From NCBI RefSeq assembly GCF_963667685.1, contig NZ_OY763931.1, forward strand, positions 310,001 through 374,000: DNA of 64,000 nt. The letters are read 5' to 3'. Shown here piece after piece: positions 8,989 through 16,263 of the stretch. The DNA is from Maridesulfovibrio sp. Lineage in GTDB: Bacteria > Desulfobacterota > Desulfovibrionia > Desulfovibrionales > Desulfovibrionaceae. Made by a program: the position numbers and the translations under genes. The notes beneath the pieces are model-generated. The model saw only the letters and a list, made by a program, of their open reading frames with translations, made no database searches and was not told the origin of the DNA. Within the stretch, counting starts at the first letter, position 1. Each line of letters starts with the position of its first letter.

Positions 8989-10626
8989 TCATTTCCCGCT
9001 TTTGTATGGAGTTTTATCAGGTCGCAATATTGCCGGAGTAAACTTGGACTTAAGTCTTTTTTCTTTGAGCATGCCGGCCTTGATGACTTCCCTGATCTTT
9101 ACAAAAGTTTCAACTTTTCCGGGAACATTTTGGAGCATTATGTAGCCGTCTCCGCCATGTGCCAGATATGAATTTGTCGCCAGAGAGTATTTGCTGTTGT
9201 TTTGTATAGGCCTGTATCTTCCTGTTTTGTCCATAACCTTGATGTTGGAAACTCGTTTGCCTTCGGTTTTTATTCTAATCGGCTGTCCTTCTTTATCCAA
9301 CTCAAGCACCTGCGCCTGTCCCTTTAAGTCAACTACAAAATGGATTCCGGAAAGCTGTAGAAAAGCCCCGGATGGCTCCGGCAGATTATGAACTGAGCGT
9401 TCAAGTAATTGTTTCAATGTCTTCCCGGTGACTTTCAATATGCTTACATTGTTTCCAAAAGGAAACATGGTTTCCAGATCTTGTTCTGTGAGTGGTCCGG
9501 CTGGAATAATTTTGTCACCCCTTATTCCTCCGCCATTTTGAAATCCGATGTCTGTGTTGAATTTTTCGCGAAGAATCGAGCTGATAATATTGCCTGCTAA
9601 TGTTTCTCCCGTCCTTATTGATGCCGTCCTGGTATCAAGAGGCGAGGGGGCAATGGCAAGCGTGGCGGACCCATCTTCTGTTTTATGAATTTTATCGAAA
9701 ATGAAGCTCCTTATTCTGGAATCTCCTTTAGTATTGTCGGTAATCGGAATTATGGTCCATTCGTGGTTCTTTATCATATTGGCATTCATCTTGATTTTTA
9801 GAACACCTACATAACGTCCATGGCTTCCACTTTGGACCATTAGGCCCGGAGTGGGGCCTTCCCGTGCTATGACTTCCTGTCCCGGTAAAATTTCCTTGTA
9901 ACTTTGGCCGCCGCAAATAATATCAATCTGGGGGACTTCCTGTAGAATAAGCTTTTGCTGCTCAATAGTCATGTGGCTTAATAATACGATCAAATCAACT
10001 TTCTTTTTTTCTTTTAATTCGAGCGCCGTGCTACGAGCAGATTGAACGATATCAGCGGAGACTCTTATCCCAGATCCCGGATTCGAGATCAGCTTCAGTT
10101 CAGGTAAAATCATACCCATGAAGCCTACTTTAACAAAATTTCTTTCGATTACGGCGGTTCGTTTTATGTATTTTTTTAGCGGATTGCCTTTTGATAATTT
10201 GATATTGCTGATTACAGTTGGAAAATGCTTATTTTTTAAGCAGTTTACCAATGATCTGGAACCACGGTTGAATTCGAGGTTGCCGAGAGTTGAGATATCG
10301 AATCCCATCATGTGCATAGCGCCGAGGACAGTGGAGCATTTTGTATTACCCAGGGACTCTCCCATGAGATCATCACCTGTCGCTACGGTGATTGTGATGC
10401 CAGGATACTTTGTTCTATACAATTCAAATATTGACTGAATTCTTGCAAATCCACCGAAAGTACGTACCATGCTGCTGGCGTGTTGATAATTTTTTTCTTC
10501 TGCAGGGAGGAGTTGCCCATTGAGTCCTGATGTAGTTAAAAGTATCAGGTCCCAACGATCAGCAAGTGCATGTGAAGATGTTATCAGAACGACAAGTAGA
10601 GCTGCTATAATTGGAAGTATGCGCAT
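8989..10626 (-). CDS. 5'-nucleotidase/UshA-like periplasmic protein with degenerate catalytic site
   Basis: This 545-residue protein has a signal peptide (MRILPIIAALLVVLITSSHA, cleavage near LA-DRW), an N-terminal metallophosphatase-fold domain and a C-terminal 5'-nucleotidase domain. The C-terminal domain looks intact, with FQNGGGIRGD and NSYLAHGGDGYI. The metal-binding motifs are not: the usual TNDxHG reads TSGLNG (residues 32-37), GNHEFD reads GNLEFN (115-120) and GGHSH reads GGQSY (239-243), while D85 and H218 are kept. I infer little or no phosphohydrolase activity and perhaps a binding role. I prefer ATG 10626 to the upstream GTG at 10656 because it begins the signal peptide directly. 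It converges with the AI-2E gene and diverges from mltA. Confidence 0.88.
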   Translation of the reverse strand: MRILPIIAALLVVLITSSHALADRWDLILLTTSGLNGQLLPAEEKNYQHASSMVRTFGGFARIQSIFELYRTKYPGITITVATGDDLMGESLGNTKCSTVLGAMHMMGFDISTLGNLEFNRGSRSLVNCLKNKHFPTVISNIKLSKGNPLKKYIKRTAVIERNFVKVGFMGMILPELKLISNPGSGIRVSADIVQSARSTALELKEKKKVDLIVLLSHMTIEQQKLILQEVPQIDIICGGQSYKEILPGQEVIAREGPTPGLMVQSGSHGRYVGVLKIKMNANMIKNHEWTIIPITDNTKGDSRIRSFIFDKIHKTEDGSATLAIAPSPLDTRTASIRTGETLAGNIISSILREKFNTDIGFQNGGGIRGDKIIPAGPLTEQDLETMFPFGNNVSILKVTGKTLKQLLERSVHNLPEPSGAFLQLSGIHFVVDLKGQAQVLELDKEGQPIRIKTEGKRVSNIKVMDKTGRYRPIQNNSKYSLATNSYLAHGGDGYIMLQNVPGKVETFVKIREVIKAGMLKEKRLKSKFTPAILRPDKTPYKSGK

Positions 10627-10772
10627 AACAGATTCCGTGGTTGCAGTTAGTGTCACAAAAAAATAATTATGTTAGCAGTGATTAATATTGTAAATATGGC
10701 AGAATATAAGTCAGTTTTTCCTTTTTATCCAGTATAACCGTGTTCAATATAATATTAACGAGGCATGTCCCG

Positions 10773-12017
10773 GTGTTATTTTTGACTTTTCGCAAATTTA
10801 TTTCTGTACTTTTTTTGGGAGTCTTTTTGGGTTCTCTTGTCTGCGGGTGCTCCCTATACACCTCAAAACCTTATGCGGACAACAGACCTAAAGGGTATTA
10901 TCGCATTGATTCAGCAAAAGTTTCCGGGTTAATCAACCGTCTCCAGAATCAGGAAGAAGGTGGGGTTTCGTGGCATGATTTGCAGAAAGGTATTGAGCAT
11001 AATTTGCGGTATCTCTCATCCAAGCCGGAAGACGGTGTGGCAGCCAGATACGGACGCATGCATCTTACCTGGGGGATGCTCAAGCAGACCAATGAAGAAA
11101 TGTTGGAGCTGCTGCCTTTACTTGATGGTTCCCCTGAGTTGCTGAATGAAAGGTTCGTCTGGTATTCAATGGTTCCGCGTACTCTCTTGACCGGATATTA
11201 TGAGCCGTATCTTGAAGCTTCTCTCACGCCTGATCCCGACTATCCTTATCCGCTTTACAGCATCCCGGCGGATCTTAAGACACTCGATCTTGGCAAATTC
11301 CACCATCGGTGGAAAGGTCAGAAATTGATTTACCGTCAGGAAAACGGGGAAGTCGTGCCTTATCATGACCGTGGAGAAATTGATTTTGAGGGTGCTCTGC
11401 AAAATAAGGGACTGGAGATTGCATGGGTTAAGGATCTGGTTGATGTGTTTATCCTACAGATTCAGGGGTCCGGGCGTCTGGTGCTCCCCGATGGTAGCGT
11501 GAAGCATGTGCTTTATGCCGGAAAGAACGGCCTGAAATATGTATCCCTCGGCAAGGTGCTGATCAACCGCGGTTTGCTTCCCAAAGAGGGGATGAGCATG
11601 CAGAAGATCAGGACTTTTCTCTCAGAAAATCCGCAGCTGGTTGAGGAGCTGCTTACCACCAACCCCAGTTATGTATTTTTCAGGCTTGATGATGAAGGTC
11701 CTTTCGGTTCCATGGGTGCACCGTTGACCCCAATGACCAGTGTCGCGGTTGATAGTAAAGTCCTGCCGCTTGGATCGCTTGCGCTGCTTACCACCCGTCT
11801 TCCGCAGCAGGATGATGAGACAAAGCTCCCGTTTGCACGTATGGTCATGGCGCAGGACCGTGGCGGAGCTATTAACGGAACACGGATTGATCTTTTTTGC
11901 GGGTCAGGTCCTGAAGCAGAATTTCTGGCAGGGCATCTCACTTCCTGGTCTCATATCTATCTTCCGATCAGTCGTGCTTTGGTTGAAAAAATGGAAGCCG
12001 CAAAGTGCAAAGAATAA
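10773..12017 (+). CDS. mltA: Membrane-bound lytic murein transglycosylase A
   Basis: MltA cuts peptidoglycan glycan strands to 1,6-anhydromuropeptides at the outer membrane. The product is a lipoprotein: a hydrophobic leader ends in LVCGCS, giving a lipid-anchored cysteine. The MltA domain includes LLTGYYEPYLEASL, the double-psi barrel segment FILQIQGSGRLVLPDG, and the 3D motif region with MVMAQDRGGAINGTRIDLFCGSG, containing the catalytic-type Asp residues. No ATG is available; the GTG at 10773 has GAGG nine bases upstream and is preferred to the GTG at 10740. The next gene begins one base after the stop. Confidence 0.93.
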   Translation: MLFLTFRKFISVLFLGVFLGSLVCGCSLYTSKPYADNRPKGYYRIDSAKVSGLINRLQNQEEGGVSWHDLQKGIEHNLRYLSSKPEDGVAARYGRMHLTWGMLKQTNEEMLELLPLLDGSPELLNERFVWYSMVPRTLLTGYYEPYLEASLTPDPDYPYPLYSIPADLKTLDLGKFHHRWKGQKLIYRQENGEVVPYHDRGEIDFEGALQNKGLEIAWVKDLVDVFILQIQGSGRLVLPDGSVKHVLYAGKNGLKYVSLGKVLINRGLLPKEGMSMQKIRTFLSENPQLVEELLTTNPSYVFFRLDDEGPFGSMGAPLTPMTSVAVDSKVLPLGSLALLTTRLPQQDDETKLPFARMVMAQDRGGAINGTRIDLFCGSGPEAEFLAGHLTSWSHIYLPISRALVEKMEAAKCKE

Positions 12018-12018
12018 G

Positions 12019-12747
12019 ATGCAGGTCCGTTTAACTCATATCTTTCATAATTGTTTTGTGCTTGAAGCTGGGCAGTGCTGTTATGTTTTTGACATCCCCG
12101 CAGAAAGGTTCAGGGGTAAAAAAGTACAAACCGTTCTGCAGGAAACTATTGCCGGACGGGATGTTATTGCTTTTTTTTCTCATAGCCATCTGGATCATTT
12201 TGCACCTGATTTCAGGGAAGTCTGTTGCTCAGCTTCCTCTTTGAAGGCCATAATTTCCGATGATATCGAAGAGATGTATCCCGGGCTTGATTTTGGGGAT
12301 GCGCTGGTTGTGGAGCCTGATGAAATGTATCAGTTCGCCGGGATGGAAATTGAAACATTGATGTCTAATGATCTTGGCGTTGCTTTCCTTTTTCGCACTC
12401 CACAAGGGTTGAAGGTTTACAATGGCGGTGACCTTGCCTGCTGGGACTGGGAAACGTCTTCTCAGAACGGATTGGATTTTACACGGGCGTTTTTCAATAC
12501 GGCAGTTGATAAAGTCTGCGCATACTCCGTTCATGTGGCGTTTTCTAATGTAGACAGGCGGCTGAAGAGTCTAGCTGGCGGTCCGCAACTGGCTCAGACC
12601 GTACAGGCGCAGGTTTTTGTTCCAACCCACGCGCTGGGACGCACCCAGTGGATTGGGGGGATTCATGAAAGGTTGGGTATTAGCAGGCATAATTGCTTTG
12701 AATATCGCCACGCAGGTGATGCGCAGGTATTCGAGATCGATATTTAG
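12019..12747 (+). CDS. MBL-fold metallo-hydrolase
   Basis: This 242-residue cytoplasmic protein has the metallo-beta-lactamase signature HSHLDHF (HxHxDH) near residue 56, an NGGDLACWDW segment supplying the next metal ligand region, and a later histidine in VFVPTHALGRTQW. These fit the UlaG/RomA-like branch that acts on phosphodiester or lactone substrates. The start is the ATG at 12019, just behind the mltA stop; the same frame is open further upstream inside mltA, but the N-terminus MQVRLTHIFHNCFVLEAG matches the fold's first strands. It is probably translated by coupling to mltA. The substrate is unknown. Confidence 0.85.
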   Translation: MQVRLTHIFHNCFVLEAGQCCYVFDIPAERFRGKKVQTVLQETIAGRDVIAFFSHSHLDHFAPDFREVCCSASSLKAIISDDIEEMYPGLDFGDALVVEPDEMYQFAGMEIETLMSNDLGVAFLFRTPQGLKVYNGGDLACWDWETSSQNGLDFTRAFFNTAVDKVCAYSVHVAFSNVDRRLKSLAGGPQLAQTVQAQVFVPTHALGRTQWIGGIHERLGISRHNCFEYRHAGDAQVFEIDI

Positions 12748-12783
12748 TGTTTCACCCCATAGCCTTAAAACAACCAACAAGAA

Positions 12784-12814
12784 AACCCTTGGTATCTTTG
12801 GGATACCAAGGGTT
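12784..12814. terminator. Bidirectional intrinsic terminator
   Basis: Thirteen-base perfect arms (12784-12796 and 12802-12814) surround a five-base loop. T residues follow the stem on the minus strand and A residues on the plus strand. It lies between the rightward MBL gene and the leftward FmdB-type gene. Confidence 0.8.
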
Positions 12815-12912
12815 AAAAACATTTGTGTTTCGGGAATCTATTCGCGCAGCCTAATAAATGTTTTTGGGATTATTATCAATCTTGCAAAAGGTTTTAAGCT
12901 GCCGGAGATATC

Positions 12913-13119
12913 TTATTTCTCGCCCATTTTGCAGGGGGGAACTCTATAACCGCCCATGCCCTTAGGGATACCGTTGGGGCGGACATTACCTATGGAGAGC
13001 AGCTTTTCACACCCTTTCTGTCCACACTCGGGGCAATCTGCTGTGGTTTCTTTGCCGGGCATGACCAGTTCGTCAAATTCTTTACCGCATTTGGGACACT
13101 TGAATTCATAAATAGGCAT
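12913..13119 (-). CDS. FmdB-type zinc-ribbon protein, 68 residues
   Basis: The N-terminus MPIYEFKCPKCGKEFDEL is the hallmark of the FmdB/CxxC_CXXC_SSSS regulatory-protein family. Two CxxC pairs (CPKC and CPEC) form a zinc ribbon, and the tail is short and Gly/Lys-rich. Members were named after a putative regulator of formamide metabolism but are mostly of unknown function; many bacteria have several. The ATG follows AAAAGGAG. The leader can form a hairpin that buries this Shine-Dalgarno sequence (separate entry). Confidence 0.92.
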   Translation of the reverse strand: MPIYEFKCPKCGKEFDELVMPGKETTADCPECGQKGCEKLLSIGNVRPNGIPKGMGGYRVPPCKMGEK

Positions 13120-13122
13120 TTG

Positions 13123-13181
13123 CTGACTCCTTTTATATGTAGTGGGAGCAAAGCTCCGTTGTTTAGTATTACCGGAGTCAG
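13123..13181 (-). promoter_or_regulatory. Leader hairpin able to hide the fmdB-type Shine-Dalgarno sequence
   Basis: In the leftward transcript CUGACUCC (complement of 13174-13181) pairs perfectly with GGAGUCAG (13123-13130), which overlaps the GGAG used to start the zinc-ribbon gene. A second small hairpin, GGAGC-ttt-GCUCC (13144-13156), sits inside the loop. Closing the outer 8-pair stem would block ribosome binding. Regulation is inferred from the pairing only. Confidence 0.4.
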
Positions 13182-13216
13182 GGGTAAGAGAAAATCACGC
13201 GCTTTTCAAGTTAAAT

Positions 13217-14209
13217 TTATATAGTAGTTGAAAGCAGCGTTCCGCCCCCCATCATACCCAGTTGGGAGAAGAAGCCGTTAAGCTGTCCATGCACCTGACT
13301 GGCCTGCTTGTCCTGCTGTTCCTGAATAGCAGCGGCTTTATCCAGAAGGATATTGATGTTCTTGGTAATTTTTGCAAGGTCATCCTGCTCAGCTTCACTG
13401 AGCGGTTCCTGTTTTGCTTTGGCTCTAAGGGCATCAGCCTGATCGTCGAGTTGATAGTAAAGATTTTTTTCGGCTTTGCTCAGACCATGCGTTGCCAGAC
13501 TCCCGGCGATTTTTTCCATTTCATCGAGAATTGCATCGGCGCGCTTCTTTTCTTCAGCGGTCAATTCCTTGGGAGCTGTGCCCTGAATTTCGTCTATCTG
13601 TTTATTTAGTTCATCAGCTTTGGCCTGTTCTTCTTTGGTCAATGTTTTGGGTCCTGTTATGCCGAACAGTTCTTTGAGCTCTTTCTGGATGGACTGCTCT
13701 TTTTTCTTTTCAGCAGCGCTTAGGACCTTACCCTCAGGGTAATACATCTTTTTCAGTTCCCATTTCAGGCTTTCCGCTCTTTGGCGATCTGCTCCCTGCG
13801 GGTCTTTGGTGGGGACAATCTCATAAAGCTCGTCAAGTTTGCTCTGGAGTTCATCCACTTTCTTCTGCTCGTCAGCGGTCAGTTCTTTGGGGTCTCCGTC
13901 AAGTCCGTATAGTTTGTCGAGTTCAGCTTTTAATTCTTTGAATTTTTTCTCCTGTTCCTCTCGCACCGACGAATCATTGACACCATAAATATCATTGAGC
14001 TGGGAGTAGTAACCGTTGACCTGCTGCTGTTCATCAGAGGATAAGCCGAAGCTCATGGTAGCGAATTGCATTTGCAGCTGCCTACGGATCTGTGTACGGC
14101 TCATACTGCTGTTTATATTGGGAGTTCTGGCACTCTGGGTGTTGTTGGCGATATTTGAGAAGTAGCTTCCGGCTGTGCTTTGGCCGCTTAATATTGAGCT
14201 TGTGAACAT
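13217..14209 (-). CDS. Helical-repeat protein, about nine repeats, unknown function
   Basis: This 330-residue protein has no signal peptide or membrane segment. The first 45 residues are rich in Ser, Thr and Asn (SSILSGQSTAGSYFSNIANN). From about residue 55 it is built of roughly nine degenerate units of 25-30 residues following the pattern K-x-L-(T/S)-x-x-E-(Q/K)-x-K-x-D-x-L-x-x-x-L-(D/K)-x-(L/I)-(Y/F)-G. Examples begin at KELTADEQKK, KVLSAAEKKK, KTLTKEEQAK, KELTAEEKKR and EPLSEAEQDD. The end (LNGFFSQLG) echoes the first unit (VNGYYSQLN). Helical hairpins are expected. TAGGAG lies before the ATG at 14209. The N-terminus loosely resembles flagellar rod or type III substrates, which is only a guess. 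The gene stands alone. Confidence 0.8.
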   Translation of the reverse strand: MFTSSILSGQSTAGSYFSNIANNTQSARTPNINSSMSRTQIRRQLQMQFATMSFGLSSDEQQQVNGYYSQLNDIYGVNDSSVREEQEKKFKELKAELDKLYGLDGDPKELTADEQKKVDELQSKLDELYEIVPTKDPQGADRQRAESLKWELKKMYYPEGKVLSAAEKKKEQSIQKELKELFGITGPKTLTKEEQAKADELNKQIDEIQGTAPKELTAEEKKRADAILDEMEKIAGSLATHGLSKAEKNLYYQLDDQADALRAKAKQEPLSEAEQDDLAKITKNINILLDKAAAIQEQQDKQASQVHGQLNGFFSQLGMMGGGTLLSTTI

Positions 14210-14538
14210 GGCAGGCTCCTAGAAAATAAAGATATTATTAGGAAATTATTTCCATAAAATTAAGTTTTCTAAATATAAGCAATATTAATGCCATGCTTGG
14301 TTGTTCGATCTTAAGTATAGTAAGTGTCTTATTTTAATGTGTTTTTTGTATTAGTCTGATTTAAAGAGCATGTTTTTGTTTCAATATGGTTGCGCACGCT
14401 GTGTATTTGTGAGAATCACGGAGTGTTTGCAGGGGGGCTGGATCAAAAATTTTAAAAGAGGTTTAAATTCTTGATTTGAAGTCGTCCCTGGAGTATAGTC
14501 CATTTTCGTTATAAACACGATCATTTAGGAGGAAAAAA
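14210..14538. other. A/T-rich divergent intergenic region
   Basis: These 329 bases separate the helical-repeat gene from the rightward coiled-coil protein gene. The sequence is strongly A/T-rich near 14215-14370. It holds a candidate rightward promoter at 14471-14499 and a strong Shine-Dalgarno TAGGAGGA before 14539. I see no supported reading frame or RNA gene. Confidence 0.6.
14471..14499 (+). promoter_or_regulatory. Candidate sigma-70 promoter
   Basis: TTGATT at 14471-14476 and TATAGT at 14494-14499 are separated by 17 bases. The gene start is 40 bases downstream. Confidence 0.5.
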
Positions 14539-14994
14539 ATGAGCGCAGCAACTGAAAAAGTGCACCAGATGGAAGATTACCAGCAGGACGAAAAAGTGCT
14601 GGGTGAAAACGTCGCTGTAGGCGTTACTGAAACTGCTCAGAAGGACATGGGAAAGGTAGCAATTATCATTTCCTTTATGGCAGTAGTTCTTCTTGTTGTA
14701 TTTTTCTACGGCCTGAACCAGAACCTGACCAGCCTTACCGCTGAAGTCAAAGATCTGCAGGCCGTACGCGGTGAAGTGGAAGCCCTGAATTCCCAGATGG
14801 ACGTCGTAGACGGCAGACTGGTAGAACTCGAAAAGCTCCCCCTGAAAACCAGACATATTATTATGGACGGCATTATCGAAGAAATGAACCAGAAAGCAGC
14901 TTACGTCGGAGCGCAGCTCGGCGAAGAAGAGCAGGCAAAACTTGCCAAGGTTCAGGAGCTCCTCAAGGACGTACAGTCCGGCCTCCAGAAATAA
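14539..14994 (+). CDS. Single-pass membrane protein with coiled coil, unknown function
   Basis: This 151-residue protein has an acidic N-terminal 35 residues, one transmembrane helix (about residues 39-60, VAIIISFMAVVLLVVFFYGL) and a heptad-patterned region from about 63 to 100 (LTSLTAEVKDLQAVRGEVEALNSQ...) followed by charged helices. The lack of a signal peptide with an acidic N-terminus suggests N-in topology with the coiled coil in the periplasm. A strong TAGGAGGA and a good promoter, with a strong terminator after it, suggest a highly expressed single gene. I do not recognise the family. Confidence 0.85.
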   Translation: MSAATEKVHQMEDYQQDEKVLGENVAVGVTETAQKDMGKVAIIISFMAVVLLVVFFYGLNQNLTSLTAEVKDLQAVRGEVEALNSQMDVVDGRLVELEKLPLKTRHIIMDGIIEEMNQKAAYVGAQLGEEEQAKLAKVQELLKDVQSGLQK

Positions 14995-15017
14995 TAGCTT
15001 TGAGTAATCAAAGTTCA

Positions 15018-15054
15018 GGCGCATTGGGATTCCCCGGTGCGCCTTTTTTATTTT
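15018..15054 (+). terminator. Intrinsic terminator
   Basis: GGCGCATTGGG (15018-15028) pairs with CCCGGTGCGCC ending at 15043, with two G-U pairs, and is followed by TTTTTTATTTT. It ends the gene at 14539-14994, and its T-tract touches the stop of the converging glycosyltransferase gene. Confidence 0.85.
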
Positions 15055-16228
15055 AGTAAAAAACTCTCATTTTCTGGATAAGTTCAGCCAGTCTGTGCTG
15101 ATATGTATGTTCTGCAAGCACTCTTCTACGCCCCGCCTGAGCTATTTTTCCCCTTTCTTCAGGGCTTCTGAGCCATCGTGCGACAGTTTCAGGAATACTG
15201 CTGGTTTCGGTGTAGCACGCAACTTCTTTTCCCGGCTCGAAAAGGTTCTCAAGAGGTTTGGAGGCTTCTGTCAGCAGGAAAGCACCGCAGGCGGGAACAT
15301 CAAAAATTCGCTGGTTCATGGCCAACTTGGATTTAAGGCTGGTTGTGTTGAAATTAACTGCCGAGTTTCTGTAAAAGTCTGGAAGCCCCTGCTCATAATC
15401 AAGGCTGCTCCACCAAGAGAACTCTTCGTTGCTCGCTGCAAATCTTAATTTCCAATATCTATCTCCGACAATGACTGGTCGGAATTTCAATATCTTTGAG
15501 ACTATTTTCACCCGTCTTTGTCTTGTCGCTTCATATGCGATCAGGTTGTGGAAGAGATTTTGTTCATGAGTGCTGAGTGTTGCATACGCTTCGAGGGCAG
15601 AGGGTTTCATTTGTCCCAATATTGCAGTAAGTTCGGGATTGGAACTGGATTCGTACAAGCTCCCGAGTTTTTTATATTCCTGAAGCAGTGGAGCATTGAA
15701 TCTGCCGGCTTTAAGAAGAAGGACTATTAGTGTTGTCCAGCTCGCGCCCACAAATGATACAGATATTTCCGGTGCAACATTTTTTTTAGGATAAAAAATC
15801 GAAGGGTCAGCACCAAGCGGCAGGTAGTGAGCTTCTTTGACATTTCTTTTTTTGAAAAAAGGAATTGATTTTGGGTCCCAGCAGAAAATCGCCAGCAGTG
15901 CTGAGGAGTCTACAGGGGTCTCCATATATATTTCTGGACGGTCAACAAACCAGCTCGCAAAAGGAATGTTGCAACGCTTTAGCAGCCCTAAGACTTGTCC
16001 CTCGGCATCCAGGCCGAGATGGTTTATACTTAGTATGAAATGAGGCTTGAATGTCTCTATTCTATCGAACATTCTTTTCAGAAAATCGTTTTGTGGTTCA
16101 ATATCAATAGTGGAAAGTTCCACAGCACTCTGCTGCATGGCTCTGGTTAGTTCAGGAACTACGAAATAGTTATGTGTAATAAACAGGATGCGTGGCTTTT
16201 GTCCTCTGATTGAATTAATTTTTAACAT
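15053..16228 (-). CDS. CgeB-like glycosyltransferase
   Basis: This 391-residue cytoplasmic protein has a Rossmann-like N-terminus (PRILFITHNYFVVPELTRAMQ) and a C-terminal domain of the spore-maturation CgeB/Glyco_trans_1_2 type. It shows the segments AMNQRIFDVPACGAFLLTEASKPL, EPGKEVACYT and a final RVLAEHTYQHRL. Such proteins transfer sugars to polysaccharides or proteins; acceptor and donor are unknown. It begins 35 bases after the rnfB-gltD gene on the same strand, so it may be the tail of the rnf transcript, but nothing in it suggests a role in Rnf. No good Shine-Dalgarno sequence precedes the ATG. Confidence 0.82.
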   Translation of the reverse strand: MLKINSIRGQKPRILFITHNYFVVPELTRAMQQSAVELSTIDIEPQNDFLKRMFDRIETFKPHFILSINHLGLDAEGQVLGLLKRCNIPFASWFVDRPEIYMETPVDSSALLAIFCWDPKSIPFFKKRNVKEAHYLPLGADPSIFYPKKNVAPEISVSFVGASWTTLIVLLLKAGRFNAPLLQEYKKLGSLYESSSNPELTAILGQMKPSALEAYATLSTHEQNLFHNLIAYEATRQRRVKIVSKILKFRPVIVGDRYWKLRFAASNEEFSWWSSLDYEQGLPDFYRNSAVNFNTTSLKSKLAMNQRIFDVPACGAFLLTEASKPLENLFEPGKEVACYTETSSIPETVARWLRSPEERGKIAQAGRRRVLAEHTYQHRLAELIQKMRVFY

Positions 16229-16263
16229 ACTTTGGGGTTACATTTTTCTCAAATGAATGTCTA

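Noticed and set aside
11740..12018. N-terminal extension of the MBL-fold gene inside mltA
   Set aside because: The frame is open, but the translated part does not look like a protein and the MBL fold begins at the ATG at 12019.
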